Source: Gammaproteobacteria bacterium (GTDB taxonomy: Bacteria; Pseudomonadota; Gammaproteobacteria; Steroidobacterales; GCA-2729495). From it: a stretch of DNA of 64,000 nt. The first letter of the stretch is position 1. Each line of letters starts with the position of its first letter. The position numbers and the translations under genes are program-made. Shown here in pieces: positions 21,283 through 30,485 of this stretch. The notes beneath the pieces were generated by a model, which saw only the letters and a program-made list of their open reading frames with translations, was not told the origin of the DNA and searched no databases. The stretch covers positions 62,001-126,000 of the forward strand of contig JADZBS010000003.1 of NCBI GenBank assembly GCA_020851975.1. Direction: 5' to 3'.

Positions 21283-22806
21283 TCAGCGGCCCGGCGTCGG
21301 CATGCTGAAGCCCCCGGTCGCCTCGCCGCCGCCAGGCCAGCGCGACGTCACCGTCTTCAGGCGCGTGTAGAAGCGCACGCCCTCGGTGCCGTGCATGGCG
21401 CTGTCGCCGAACAGCGAGTGCTTGTTGCCACCGAAGCTGAAAAATGCCATCGGCACCGGAATCGGCACGTTGACACCGACCATGCCGGCATCGACCCGCG
21501 CAGCGAACTCGCGCGCTGCCCGCCCGCTGGCGGTGAAGATCGCCGCGCCGTTGGCGTACTCGTGGCCGTTCACCAGCGCCAGCGCCTCCTCGGCGCTGGC
21601 CACGCGCACGATGCAGAGCACCGGGCCGAAGATCTCCTCGCGCCAGATGCGCATCGACGGGCGCACGCGATCGAAGAGCGTCGGCCCGACGAAGAAGCCC
21701 TGCCCCTGACCGGCCGGCGGCACCACCCGGCCATCGACGACGAGTTCGGCGCCCTCCGCCACGCCGGCCTCCACGTAACCGAGCACGCGCTCGCGGTGCC
21801 CGGCGCTGATGAGCGGCCCCATGTCCGTCGCCGGGTCCGTGCCGGCGCCGACGCGCAGCCGCGCGATCCGCCCGACCAGCGCCTCACGCAGGCGATCGCC
21901 TGCCTCCCCCACGGCCACGGCGACGGCGATCGCCATGCAGCGCTCGCCAGCCGAACCGTAGGCTGCACCCATCAGGGCTGCCGCGGCCTGTGCCATGTCG
22001 GCGTCCGGCATCACGACCAGGTGGTTCTTGGCCCCGCCGAGCGCCTGCACGCGCTTGCCCTGCGCCGCGCCGCGCTCATAGACGTGCCGCGCCACCGGCG
22101 TGGAGCCGACGAAGCTCACGGCTGCCACCGCCGGATCGTCGAGCAGCGCATCCACGGCCTCCCGGTCCCCGTGCACCACGTTGAGCACGCCATCCGGCAG
22201 GCCCGCCTCGGTCAGCAGCTGGGCCAGGCGCAGCGCACACGAGGGAACCTTCTCCGAGGGCTTCATGATGAAACTGTTGCCGCAGGCGATGGCGAGCGGA
22301 AACATCCACAGCGGCACCATCGCCGGGAAGTTGAACGGGCTGATGCCGGCGCACACGCCGAGCGGTTCGCGCAGGGCGGTGCAGTCGATGCCCGCGCCGA
22401 CGTCGCGGCCCGCCTCCCCCTTCAGCAGGTGCGCGATGCCACAGGCGAACTCCACCACCTCGATCCCGCGCTGCAGGGAACCATCGGCATCGGCGAGCGT
22501 CTTGCCGTGCTCGGCGGTGATGATCGCGGCGAGTTCCGCGCGGTGCTGCTCGAGGAGCGCGCGGAAGCGGAACATCACGCGAGCGCGCTGCAGCGCCGGG
22601 GTGTCACGCCAGGCGGGATACGCCGCGCGGGCCGCGGCCACGGCACGACCCACCAGCGCCGCGTCCGCGAGCGGCACGAGGCCGGTCAGCCGGCCACTGG
22701 CCGGGTCGACGACATCGCCGAGGCGCTGGCCCTCGTGAACGGCGCGAGCACCGATCCAGTGCGGGATCCGCACCGGCGCCGGCGCCTCGCGCGTGACGGC
22801 ACTCAT
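21283..22806 (-). CDS. mmsA: CoA-acylating methylmalonate/malonate-semialdehyde dehydrogenase
   Basis: GAGIDCTALREPLGVCAGISPFNFPAMVPLWMFPLAIACGNSFIMKPSEKVPS, GSAGERCMAIAVAVAVG, PMAFFSFGGNKHSLFGD. Confidence 0.93.
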   Translation of the reverse strand: MSAVTREAPAPVRIPHWIGARAVHEGQRLGDVVDPASGRLTGLVPLADAALVGRAVAAARAAYPAWRDTPALQRARVMFRFRALLEQHRAELAAIITAEHGKTLADADGSLQRGIEVVEFACGIAHLLKGEAGRDVGAGIDCTALREPLGVCAGISPFNFPAMVPLWMFPLAIACGNSFIMKPSEKVPSCALRLAQLLTEAGLPDGVLNVVHGDREAVDALLDDPAVAAVSFVGSTPVARHVYERGAAQGKRVQALGGAKNHLVVMPDADMAQAAAALMGAAYGSAGERCMAIAVAVAVGEAGDRLREALVGRIARLRVGAGTDPATDMGPLISAGHRERVLGYVEAGVAEGAELVVDGRVVPPAGQGQGFFVGPTLFDRVRPSMRIWREEIFGPVLCIVRVASAEEALALVNGHEYANGAAIFTASGRAAREFAARVDAGMVGVNVPIPVPMAFFSFGGNKHSLFGDSAMHGTEGVRFYTRLKTVTSRWPGGGEATGGFSMPTPGR

Positions 22807-24134
22807 GCGGTTGCCTGGATCGCCCCGCGCAGGGTATCGACGATCTGCGCGATCTCGCTCTCCGAGATGATCAGTGGCGGCGTGAGGGCGAGGATGTCGC
22901 CGGTGGTACGCACCAGCACGCCGGCATCGTAGCAGCGGCGGAAGACATCCATGGCGCGCTGGGTCGGCTCTCCGGCACGCGGCGCGAGTTCGACGGCGCC
23001 CATGAGCCCCAGGTTGCGGATGTCGATGACGTGACGACAGCCGCGCAGGCCATGCAGTGCCTCCTCGAACACCGGCGCCAGGCGCCTGGCACGCTCGAAC
23101 AGGCCCTCCTCGCGATAGACCTCCAGCGCAGCGAGCCCGGCGGCAGCGGCCAGCGGGTGGCCCGAGTAGGTGTAGCCGTGGAAGAACCCCACGGCGTAAT
23201 CGGGTCCCGTCATGAAAGCGTCGTAGATGCGACGGTCCACCAGCACCGCACCCATCGGCACCACGCCGCTGGTGATGCCCTTGGCAACGGTCATCAGGTC
23301 GGGCTGGACGCCGAAGGTCTGCGCCGCGAAATTCGCGCCCGTACGCCCGAAGCCGGTGATGACCTCGTCCAGGATCAGCAGGATGCCGTGGCGGTCGCAG
23401 ATCGCACGCAGGCGCTCGAGGTAGCCGGCCGGCGGCGGCAGCACGCCGGCGGACCCGGCGACCGGCTCGACGATCACGGCGGCGATGGTGGACGGATCGT
23501 GCAGCGCGACGATGCGCTCGAGGTCGTCGGCGAGATGCGCTCCCCAGGCGGGCTGGCCGCGGCTGAAGGCGTTGTGCGCCAGGTCGTGCGTGTGCGGCAG
23601 GTGATCGACGCCGGGAAGCATGCTGGCGCTGAACATGCGCCGGTTGGCGACGATGCCGCCAACCGAGATGCCGCCGAAACCCACGCCGTGGTAGCCGCGC
23701 TCGCGGCCGATCAGCCGCGTGCGCTGCGCTTCACCGCGCGCACGGTGATAGGCGAGCGCGATCTTGAGTGCCGTGTCTACGGCCTCGGAGCCGGAGTTCA
23801 CGAAGAACACGTGATCGAGGCTGCCCGGCGCGAGCGCCGCGACCTGGCCGGCGAGTTCGAAGGCGGCCGGATGCCCGAGATTGAAGGCGGTGGCGTAGTC
23901 GAGGCGACCCGCCTGCTCGCGCACCGCGGCGACGATCTTCGGATGGCAGTGGCCTGCATTGCAGCACCACAGGCCGGCGATGCCGTCGAGGATGCGCCGG
24001 CCGTCGTGCGCCGTGTAGTACATGCCCTCGGCGGCGACCAGCAACCGCGGATCCTTCTTGAACTGCCGGTTCGCGGTGAACGGCATCCAGAGCGGCTCGA
24101 GGTCCGGCAGGGTGACGGGCGCGGCAGGACTCAT
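22803..24134 (-). CDS. Class III PLP-dependent aminotransferase (beta-alanine/omega-amino acid:pyruvate type)
   Basis: PLWMPFTANRQFKKDPRLLVAAEGMYYTAHDGRRILDGIAGLWCCNAGHCHPKI, VNSGSEAVDTALKIAL, ILDEVITGFGRTGANFAAQTFGVQPDLMTVAKGITSGVVPMGAVLV. Confidence 0.9.
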   Translation of the reverse strand: MSPAAPVTLPDLEPLWMPFTANRQFKKDPRLLVAAEGMYYTAHDGRRILDGIAGLWCCNAGHCHPKIVAAVREQAGRLDYATAFNLGHPAAFELAGQVAALAPGSLDHVFFVNSGSEAVDTALKIALAYHRARGEAQRTRLIGRERGYHGVGFGGISVGGIVANRRMFSASMLPGVDHLPHTHDLAHNAFSRGQPAWGAHLADDLERIVALHDPSTIAAVIVEPVAGSAGVLPPPAGYLERLRAICDRHGILLILDEVITGFGRTGANFAAQTFGVQPDLMTVAKGITSGVVPMGAVLVDRRIYDAFMTGPDYAVGFFHGYTYSGHPLAAAAGLAALEVYREEGLFERARRLAPVFEEALHGLRGCRHVIDIRNLGLMGAVELAPRAGEPTQRAMDVFRRCYDAGVLVRTTGDILALTPPLIISESEIAQIVDTLRGAIQATA

Positions 24135-24282
24135 GGATCGGGGCTTTCGCGTGCGGGCAGGCGCTGCTTCGTCGCCGTACCGTAGCGCCTTTTCCGGCGC
24201 CGGACAATATTCGTGCCGGCGCCGTTGGCGCTAGAATGCCGTGACGGCGTGCATCCTGCCGCCCCACCCCGCGGAGATCGCC

Positions 24283-24816
24283 TTGGCCCACGACGACGAC
24301 GCACAGCGCACGTTCCAGCCGCTCGGCATTGCCGTGCTGACGGTGTCGGACACGCGCACGGAAGCCACCGACAAGTCCGGCCAGTTGCTGGCCACACGCA
24401 TCACGGCGGCCGGCCACCGGCTGGCCGCACGCGCCATCGAGCGTGACGACCGCTACCGCATCCGCGCCGTCGTCTCGGCCTGGATCGCCGATCCGGCGGT
24501 CGACGCCATCATCACCACCGGCGGCACCGGACTCACCGGCCGCGACGGCACGCCCGAAGCCGTCGCTCCGCTGCTCGACAAGGAGGTGCAGGGTTTCGGC
24601 GAGCTGTTCCGTGCCTTCTCGCTCGAGGACATCGGCACCTCGACGCTGCAGTCGCGCGCACTCGGCGGCGTGGCCAACGGCACCTTCGTGTTCTGCCTGC
24701 CCGGGTCGACGGGCGCCTGCGCCACCGGCTGGGATCGCATCCTCGTGCAGCAGCTCGACAGCCGCACGCGGCCGTGCAACTTCGTCGAGCTGATCCCGAG
24801 GCTGCTGGAGAAATGA
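24283..24816 (+). CDS. moaB: Molybdenum cofactor biosynthesis protein MoaB
   Basis: [81 protein letters not shown] at 24283 preceded by GGAG, ORF track gives GTG 24241. Confidence 0.9.
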   Translation: MAHDDDAQRTFQPLGIAVLTVSDTRTEATDKSGQLLATRITAAGHRLAARAIERDDRYRIRAVVSAWIADPAVDAIITTGGTGLTGRDGTPEAVAPLLDKEVQGFGELFRAFSLEDIGTSTLQSRALGGVANGTFVFCLPGSTGACATGWDRILVQQLDSRTRPCNFVELIPRLLEK

Positions 24817-24820
24817 CCCG

Positions 24821-25615
24821 ATGATGGGCACCGGCCGCAATGCCAGCGCCGCCCTCGAGGTCCACCAGTTCCCGTGCCTGGAGGACAACTACGGCTACCT
24901 GCTGCGCGATGCGGCGACCGGCCTCACCGCCGCCGTCGACACGCCCGATGCGGCGGCGATCCTGCGCGAACTCGACCGGCACGGCTGGCGGCTCGATTTC
25001 ATCCTCAACACGCACCACCACGGCGACCATGCTGGCGGCAACCTGGAGCTCAAGGCGCGCACGGGCTGTCGCATCATCGGTGCGCGTGCCGATGCCGCGC
25101 GGATCCCGGGACTCGACGTCGGGCTCGGCGAGGGCGAGGTCTTCGAGTTCGGCACGCGCCGGGCGCGCGTGCTCGAAACGCCGGGGCACACCGTCGGCCA
25201 CATCGTCTATGTGTTCGACGCCGACGGTGCCGCTTTCGTCGGCGACACGCTGTTCGCCATGGGCTGCGGGCGCCTGTTCGAGGGCACGCCCGCACAGATG
25301 TGGGATTCCCTAGGCAAACTGCTCGCGCTGCCGGACGACACCCGCCTGTACTGCGCCCACGAGTACACGCAGAAGAACGCCCGCTTCGCCCTGACGCTGG
25401 AACCCGCCAACGCCGACCTCGTCGCACGCGCCGCGGCCGTCGACCGCCTGCGCGCCCAGGGCCTGCCCACCGTGCCGACCACGGTCGGCGAGGAACGGCG
25501 TACCAACCCGTTCCTGCGTGCCGACAGCGCCGCCCTGCAGGCATCGCTCGGCCTCGCCGGGACGGACCCGGTGACGGTGTTCGCCGAAGCACGCCGGCGG
25601 CGCAACGCGTTCTGA
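24821..25615 (+). CDS. gloB: Hydroxyacylglutathione hydrolase (glyoxalase II)
   Basis: [75 protein letters not shown]. Confidence 0.95.
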   Translation: MMGTGRNASAALEVHQFPCLEDNYGYLLRDAATGLTAAVDTPDAAAILRELDRHGWRLDFILNTHHHGDHAGGNLELKARTGCRIIGARADAARIPGLDVGLGEGEVFEFGTRRARVLETPGHTVGHIVYVFDADGAAFVGDTLFAMGCGRLFEGTPAQMWDSLGKLLALPDDTRLYCAHEYTQKNARFALTLEPANADLVARAAAVDRLRAQGLPTVPTTVGEERRTNPFLRADSAALQASLGLAGTDPVTVFAEARRRRNAF

Positions 25616-25722
25616 CCCGCCCGGGGGCATAGGCAGCCGGAAGCGGAACGGTTACACTTCCGCGCCCTGCGAACGACGCGGCGCCGGTTCAGGCGGCCGC
25701 GTCCTTCATCGCCACGTGCCGC

Positions 25723-25799
25723 GCGCCCGTAGCTCAGCTGGATAGAGCACCAGGCTACGAACTTGGGGGTCGGGAGTTCGAATCTCTCCGGGCGCGCCA
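25723..25799 (+). tRNA. tRNA-Arg (anticodon ACG), CCA encoded
   Basis: Cloverleaf folded by hand: acceptor GCGCCCG/CGGGCGC, D-stem GCTC/GAGC, anticodon stem CCAGG-CTACGAA-CTTGG, T-stem GGGAG-TTCGAAT-CTCTC, discriminator G, CCA. Confidence 0.97.
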
Positions 25800-25809
25800 T
25801 TTCCTCCCG

Positions 25810-25831
25810 CCTGGCAGCGCCAGGGTCTTTT
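25810..25831 (+). terminator. Probable terminator after tRNA-Arg
   Basis: CCTGGC-AGC-GCCAGG hairpin followed by GTCTTTT. Confidence 0.6.
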
Positions 25832-25849
25832 CCACGTACTGTAAAAAAG

Positions 25850-25881
25850 CGCTGCAAGTCCATGGACTAACAGCGTATATT
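25850..25881 (+). promoter_or_regulatory. 26-bp near-perfect palindrome abutting a TATATT -10-like hexamer
   Basis: CGCTGcaAGTCCATGGACTaaCAGCG at 25850-25875 (11 of 13 base pairs symmetric), immediately followed by TATATT at 25876-25881. Confidence 0.5.
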
Positions 25882-25941
25882 GACCCTGCTGCCGGGCCTG
25901 CCGGCGGCAATCGGGCACACAAGAACAACCAGAGGGCCCGC

Positions 25942-26097
25942 ATGCGCGACACCGCTCCCCGCAGCATTCACGCCCCCCGCTTCCGGCTCGCCGGCCCCGG
26001 CGCCCGCCGCGCCTACGCCCGGCGCGTCGCCGGGGCACGCCACACCGTGCGGCGCATCCTGGTGCGTGTCATGCGCACCTCGCTGCCTGCCGGTTGA
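25942..26097 (+). CDS. Small Arg-rich ORF, 51 aa, hypothetical
   Basis: MRDTAPRSIHAPRFRLAGPGARRAYARRVAGARHTVRRILVRVMRTSLPAG*; AGAGGG upstream of ATG and promoter-like TATATT about 60 bp upstream; no family recognised. Confidence 0.3.
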   Translation: MRDTAPRSIHAPRFRLAGPGARRAYARRVAGARHTVRRILVRVMRTSLPAG

Positions 26098-26144
26098 CCC
26101 CGGACCTGTCCGACGACGGATGGGCGCAGCGGACACCCGCCCGG

Positions 26145-26807
26145 TCAGCGCTTGCGCGCGAGCATCAGGCCGTCACCAATCGGCACGAGCACCATGTCGA
26201 CGCGTGGATCGTGGCGCAGCTTGAGATTCAGCGCGCGGATGGCGGCGGTGTCGGGATCCTGACGAGCGGTATCGATCACGGCACCGCCCCATAGCGTGTT
26301 GTCGATGGCGATGAGCCCTCCCGTGCGCAGCAGTGACAGGGCACGTTCGTAGTAGCCGTCATAGTTGGCCTTGTCGGCATCGATGAAGGCGAAGTCGAAG
26401 CGGTGCGCGCCACCCTGGGCCAGCACGGCATCGAGCGTGTCGAGTGCAGGGGCGAGCCGCAGGTCGATGCGCGCAGCAACCCCGGCCTGCTCCCAGTACG
26501 GCCGGCCGATGGCTGTCCATTCAGCCGACACATCACAGGCGAGTATCGTGCCGTCGGGGGGCAGTGTCTCGGCCACCACCAGTGCCGAGTAACCGGTGAA
26601 GGTGCCGACTTCCAGGGTACGACGGGCGCCGATCAGCCGGACCAGCAGCTGCATGAAGGCGCCCTGCTCGGGCGAGATCTGCATCCGCGCCATCGGCAGC
26701 GTGGCGGTCGCCTCGCGCAGGCGGCGCGCCACGTCGGATTCCCGCACGCCCGTGGCGAGCAGGTAGCGGTAGAGATCGTCCGTCAGGGAGAGGGTACGCG
26801 TCGACAC
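26145..26807 (-). CDS. Class I SAM-dependent O-methyltransferase
   Basis: RRTLEVGTFTGYSALVVAETLPPDGTILACDVS, FDFAFIDADKANYDGYYERALSLLRTGGLIAIDNTLWGGAV; GTG start at 26807 preferred. Confidence 0.92.
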   Translation of the reverse strand: MSTRTLSLTDDLYRYLLATGVRESDVARRLREATATLPMARMQISPEQGAFMQLLVRLIGARRTLEVGTFTGYSALVVAETLPPDGTILACDVSAEWTAIGRPYWEQAGVAARIDLRLAPALDTLDAVLAQGGAHRFDFAFIDADKANYDGYYERALSLLRTGGLIAIDNTLWGGAVIDTARQDPDTAAIRALNLKLRHDPRVDMVLVPIGDGLMLARKR

Positions 26808-26826
26808 GCCGGCAACCGGCCCGCGC

Positions 26827-27216
26827 TCAGGCCTTGCGCGGTGGCGAGTCCGGACAGAACACCTCCACCGCGAGGTTGAAGGTCCGCTGTTCGAGCGGCT
26901 GGAGCGCGCCGACACCGACCACCTGCCGGCTGATCTCTTCGCCCCGCTCGTTGCGTACCGTCAGCACCACCGAGTATTCCCAGGCCCCGCCGCGGTCGGG
27001 ATGCTGGATGGTGGCCGACACCCGCAGCGGCGAGAGTTCCGGCACCGGCTGCGGCACCGAGGTCGGGTCGTAGCGCAGGTAGCCCTGGCAGGCGGGACAG
27101 ATGGCCGCGCTGTCGAGGATGGTGGTCTTGCAGTGCGGGCACGCGCGGGTCCTGCCGGCCGTGGATTTCACGACCGGCCCCCTGCCGAACAGCGTCGGTC
27201 GGGCGCCCTGTGACAT
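26827..27216 (-). CDS. Zinc-ribbon-containing conserved protein
   Basis: ACPHCKTTILDSAAICPACQGYLRYDP two CxxC pairs followed by a beta-rich domain. Confidence 0.7.
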   Translation of the reverse strand: MSQGARPTLFGRGPVVKSTAGRTRACPHCKTTILDSAAICPACQGYLRYDPTSVPQPVPELSPLRVSATIQHPDRGGAWEYSVVLTVRNERGEEISRQVVGVGALQPLEQRTFNLAVEVFCPDSPPRKA

Positions 27217-27233
27217 CGTGCGATGCGCCGTTC

Positions 27234-27725
27234 TCAGCCGGCAGCGAGCGACTTGACGTTCTTCTCTTCCCAGCCGAACTCGGCGTGACCGCGCATGCGC
27301 GAGCCGGCCGCCACGGTGAGCGTGCCAGCCTTGACGTCGCCGGCGAGCACACCCGATTCGAGCAGCTCGACGCGGGCGGCGCCGTTGATGTTGCCGTGCA
27401 GTTCGCCGGCGATGATCACGGTCTTGGCGTATACCTGCCCGGTGAGGTGGGCACCATGCTCGACGGTGAGGTTGCCATCGACGTGCACGTCGCCCTTGAA
27501 GCGACCGGCGATGCGCACATGGCCCGAGCCCTCGATCTTGCCCTCGATGGCGAGGTCGGCGGCGATGACCGATTCCTTGGCTGGCGCGCGCTCCACGCGG
27601 CGCGCCTCGGCGGCCACGGCGACCGGTGCCGCCCGCTCGGCCTCGCGCACGGGCGAGGGCGCTGCGGTCGGTGATGCCGGTGATGGCACGGGCGCGGGGG
27701 AAGTCTGATCTTTCCAGAGTGCCAT
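27234..27725 (-). CDS. Bactofilin (polymer-forming cytoskeletal protein)
   Basis: SVIAADLAIEGKIEGSGHVRIAGRFKGDVHVDGNLTVEHGAHLTGQVYAKTVIIAGELHGNINGAARVELLESGVLAGDVKAGTLTVAAGSRMRGHAEF beta-helix repeat pattern. Confidence 0.92.
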   Translation of the reverse strand: MALWKDQTSPAPVPSPASPTAAPSPVREAERAAPVAVAAEARRVERAPAKESVIAADLAIEGKIEGSGHVRIAGRFKGDVHVDGNLTVEHGAHLTGQVYAKTVIIAGELHGNINGAARVELLESGVLAGDVKAGTLTVAAGSRMRGHAEFGWEEKNVKSLAAG

Positions 27726-27928
27726 GACTTGAGCCCTCTATCTTCTTGTTGTCCGAAGAGGCTGTTTACACTGAAAATACCGCCGCCGTCAAACCCGCCT
27801 GCCACCCGGCTGCCGGCAGCGGCGACCGGCCCGCTACAATGCCCGCCATCTGCAGGCTGTCGCAGGTCGCGCATGCACCACGCCCGGCTCTGGTTCGTCC
27901 GTCTGGTCACGGCCACGGCAGTCAGCCC

Positions 27929-29362
27929 GTGACCGGCGACACCGCGCTCGCCGACGCCCCGGTCCTCGCCCGCTCGCTGCATTCCCGGCACGTCACCATG
28001 ATCGCCATCGGCGGCATCATCGGTGCCGGCCTCTTCGTCGGCAGCAGCGCGGCGATCGCGGCCGCAGGCCCGGCGATCATCCTCAGCTACCTGGCCGCCG
28101 GACTGGTCATCGTGCTGGTGATGCGCATGCTGAGCGAGATGGCGATCGCCCACCCGCACATCGGCGCCTTCACCGAGTTCGCCCGTCTCGGACTCGGCCA
28201 CTGGGCCGGCTTCGTCTGCGGCTGGCTGTACTGGTACTTCTGGGTGGTGGTGGTGGCGATCGAGGCGATCGCCGGCGCACAACTGCTCGCCCTCTGGCTG
28301 CCGCTGCCGGTGTGGCAACTGGTGCTCGGCCTGATGGTGGCGCTGACCGCCGTGAACCTGCTGTCGACGCGTTCCTACGGCGAGTTCGAGTTCTGGTTCG
28401 CATCGATCAAGGTTGCCGCGATCCTGGTCTTCATCGCGGTGGCCGGCGCCGCAGTGCTCGGCTTCGCACCCGTGGACAGCCCGCGCGGCTTCGGCAACCT
28501 GGTGGCGCACGGCGGCTTCGCGCCATTCGGCGCCACGGCGGTGCTGGCCGGGGTCACCACGGTGATCTTCTCGCTCTGCGGTGCCGAGATCGTCACCATC
28601 GCGGCGGCCGAGTCGCGCGAAAGCGCGCGTACCATCTCGCGGCTCACCCTCGACATCGTGCTGCGCATCCTGCTCTTCTACGTGCTGTCCGTGCTGCTGA
28701 TCGTCGTCATCGTGCCCTGGCGCGAGATCGAACCCGGGCTGTCGCCCTTCGCCACGGCGCTCGACCGCATCGGCATCCCCTGGGCCGGCACGCTGATGAA
28801 CGGTATCGTGCTGACTGCCGTGCTGTCCTGCCTGAATTCCGGGGTCTACGTCACCTCGCGTGTGCTGTTCACGCTGGCCGCCAACGGCGATGCGCCGCAG
28901 GCCCTGGTCGCGCTCGACGCACGGCGGGTGCCCGCGCGCGCCATCCTCATCGGCAGCTCGTTCGGCTACGCGGCGGTGATCGCCGCCGTCGTATCCCCGT
29001 CGGGTGTCTTCGCCTGGCTGGTCAATGCCTCGGGCGCCATCATGCTGATGATCTACCTGGTGCTGGCACTCGCCGAGATCCGCGTGCGCCGGCGTCTGGA
29101 GCGCGAGGATCCCGGGCGCCTGAAGATCCGCATGTGGCTGTTCCCGTGGGCGAGCCTCTTCGTGGTGGCTGCGATCCTCGCGGTGCTGGTGGCGATGGCG
29201 CTCACCCCGGCGCTGGCGAGCCAGCTGTGGGCAAGCCTCGCCTGCCTCGCGGTCGTGGTCACGGCGTGGTGGACGATCGGGCGGCGCCGGCATCGAACGA
29301 CGTCGGCACCGGTTCGAACGCCGCCACCGCCACCGGCCCGTAGCGCACCGCCGTCACGGTGA
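27929..29362 (+). CDS. APC-superfamily amino acid permease
   Basis: LHSRHVTMIAIGGIIGAGLFVGSSAAIAAAGPAIILSYLAAG, FTEFARLGLGHWAGFVCGWLYWYFW; GTG start at 27929 is the best guess. Confidence 0.92.
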   Translation: MTGDTALADAPVLARSLHSRHVTMIAIGGIIGAGLFVGSSAAIAAAGPAIILSYLAAGLVIVLVMRMLSEMAIAHPHIGAFTEFARLGLGHWAGFVCGWLYWYFWVVVVAIEAIAGAQLLALWLPLPVWQLVLGLMVALTAVNLLSTRSYGEFEFWFASIKVAAILVFIAVAGAAVLGFAPVDSPRGFGNLVAHGGFAPFGATAVLAGVTTVIFSLCGAEIVTIAAAESRESARTISRLTLDIVLRILLFYVLSVLLIVVIVPWREIEPGLSPFATALDRIGIPWAGTLMNGIVLTAVLSCLNSGVYVTSRVLFTLAANGDAPQALVALDARRVPARAILIGSSFGYAAVIAAVVSPSGVFAWLVNASGAIMLMIYLVLALAEIRVRRRLEREDPGRLKIRMWLFPWASLFVVAAILAVLVAMALTPALASQLWASLACLAVVVTAWWTIGRRRHRTTSAPVRTPPPPPARSAPPSR

Positions 29363-29894
29363 GTTCGCTCGTCCCGCCTGGCGAGCGCAGCACGACCGCG
29401 TCTCCCACACGCGCCTTCATCAAGGCCCGCGCCAGCGGCGACACCCAGCTCACGTGGCGCCGGTCGAGGTCGATCTCGTCGACACCGACGATGGTGACCG
29501 TCGCCTCGCTGCCGGACTCGTCCGCATACGTGACCGTGGCGCCGAAGAACACCTGCCCGGCCTGCGCCGCGGAACGCGGTGCGGCCGGGTCGACGATTTC
29601 GGCGAGATCGAGCCGCCGGGTCAGGAACCGGACGCGCCGGTCGATCTCGCGCAGCCGCCGCTTGCCGTACTGGTAGTCGGCGTTCTCGCTGCGATCGCCG
29701 TTACCGGCCGCCCAGGCGACCACGGCCGTGACGTTCGGCCGGTGCACGGTCAGCAGGTACTGCAACTCCTCGCGCAGACGCCGGGCACCGCCCGGCGTGA
29801 TGTAGTTGCGCGCGCCGGCGGGCAGCGCCGCGGCCGGCGGCAACTCGTCCGCCTCCTCGTCGCCTTCGGACTCACGGGTGAAAGCCTTGCTCAC
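29259..29894 (-). CDS. greB: GreA/GreB-family elongation factor, GreB-like
   Basis: NYITPGGARRLREELQYLLTVHRPNVTAVVAWAAGNGDRSENADYQYGKRRLREIDRRVRFLTRRLD, VSPLARALMKARVGDAVVLRSPGG. Confidence 0.92.
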   Translation of the reverse strand: MSKAFTRESEGDEEADELPPAAALPAGARNYITPGGARRLREELQYLLTVHRPNVTAVVAWAAGNGDRSENADYQYGKRRLREIDRRVRFLTRRLDLAEIVDPAAPRSAAQAGQVFFGATVTYADESGSEATVTIVGVDEIDLDRRHVSWVSPLARALMKARVGDAVVLRSPGGTSELTVTAVRYGPVAVAAFEPVPTSFDAGAARSSTTP

Positions 29895-29974
29895 GGTGTC
29901 GCTGCGCGCCTGGAACGATGTCGGCCATAATAGGCGCCCTTGCCGGCGCCAGCACGCGCCGGGGAGCCCTGCCG

Positions 29975-30406
29975 ATGCACACCCGGATCGCCATCGCCCT
30001 GCTCCTCGCCACGAGCGCGCCCGCCGCGCTGGCGGGGGATGCCAACCTGCGTGTCGTCGGCACCGGCATCGAGGGCAGTGCCGGCAGCTTCATCGTGCGG
30101 GTCTATCAGGATGCCGATGCCTGGCTCGGCGACGGTTGGCGCACGCAGAAAGTCGTCGCCGTGGCCGGCCATGCGAAAGACGGGACGATCAGCGTCGAAC
30201 TCACGTTGCCGCCAGGCGAGTACGCGCTCTCGGTATTCCACGATGTCGACGACGACGGCAGGCTCGCGCGCAACTTCATCGGCATCCCGAAGGAGCCGGC
30301 AGGGCTCTCGAACAACGTGAGGCCGAAGTTCGGCCCGCCGCGGTTCAAGGATGCGAAGTTCAGCGTCGGCACGACACCGGTCGAACAGCGCATCGCGCTC
30401 GACTGA
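29975..30406 (+). CDS. DUF2141 domain-containing exported protein
   Basis: Signal peptide MHTRIAIALLLATSAPAALA; YALSVFHDVDDDGRLARNFIGIPKEPAGLSNNVRPKFGPPRFKDAKFSV typical of DUF2141. Confidence 0.88.
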   Translation: MHTRIAIALLLATSAPAALAGDANLRVVGTGIEGSAGSFIVRVYQDADAWLGDGWRTQKVVAVAGHAKDGTISVELTLPPGEYALSVFHDVDDDGRLARNFIGIPKEPAGLSNNVRPKFGPPRFKDAKFSVGTTPVEQRIALD

Positions 30407-30485
30407 TGCCGATGCCGGCCGATTGCCCGCCCCTGCACCCCGGCACCGGTTGAGCCCGCCTCGCGCCCGGCCCTACAATCCCGGC

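Noticed and set aside
20167-22932. 921-aa plus-strand ORF over ald/mmsA
   Set aside because: Shadow ORF antisense to two well-recognised enzymes; no motifs.
25207-26038. Minus-strand ORFs containing ARPERFELPTPKFVAWCSIQLSYGR or ARRDSNSRPPSS
   Set aside because: These peptides are the well-known spurious translation of tRNA antisense sequence; the region is tRNA-Arg.
25723-26150. Integrative element/prophage inserted at tRNA-Arg
   Set aside because: No integrase, no repeated tRNA 3' end seen nearby, and ordinary chromosomal genes follow.
27416-29293. 625-aa minus-strand ORF opposite the APC permease
   Set aside because: His/Arg/Gln/Asp-rich low-complexity shadow of a GC-rich transporter gene.
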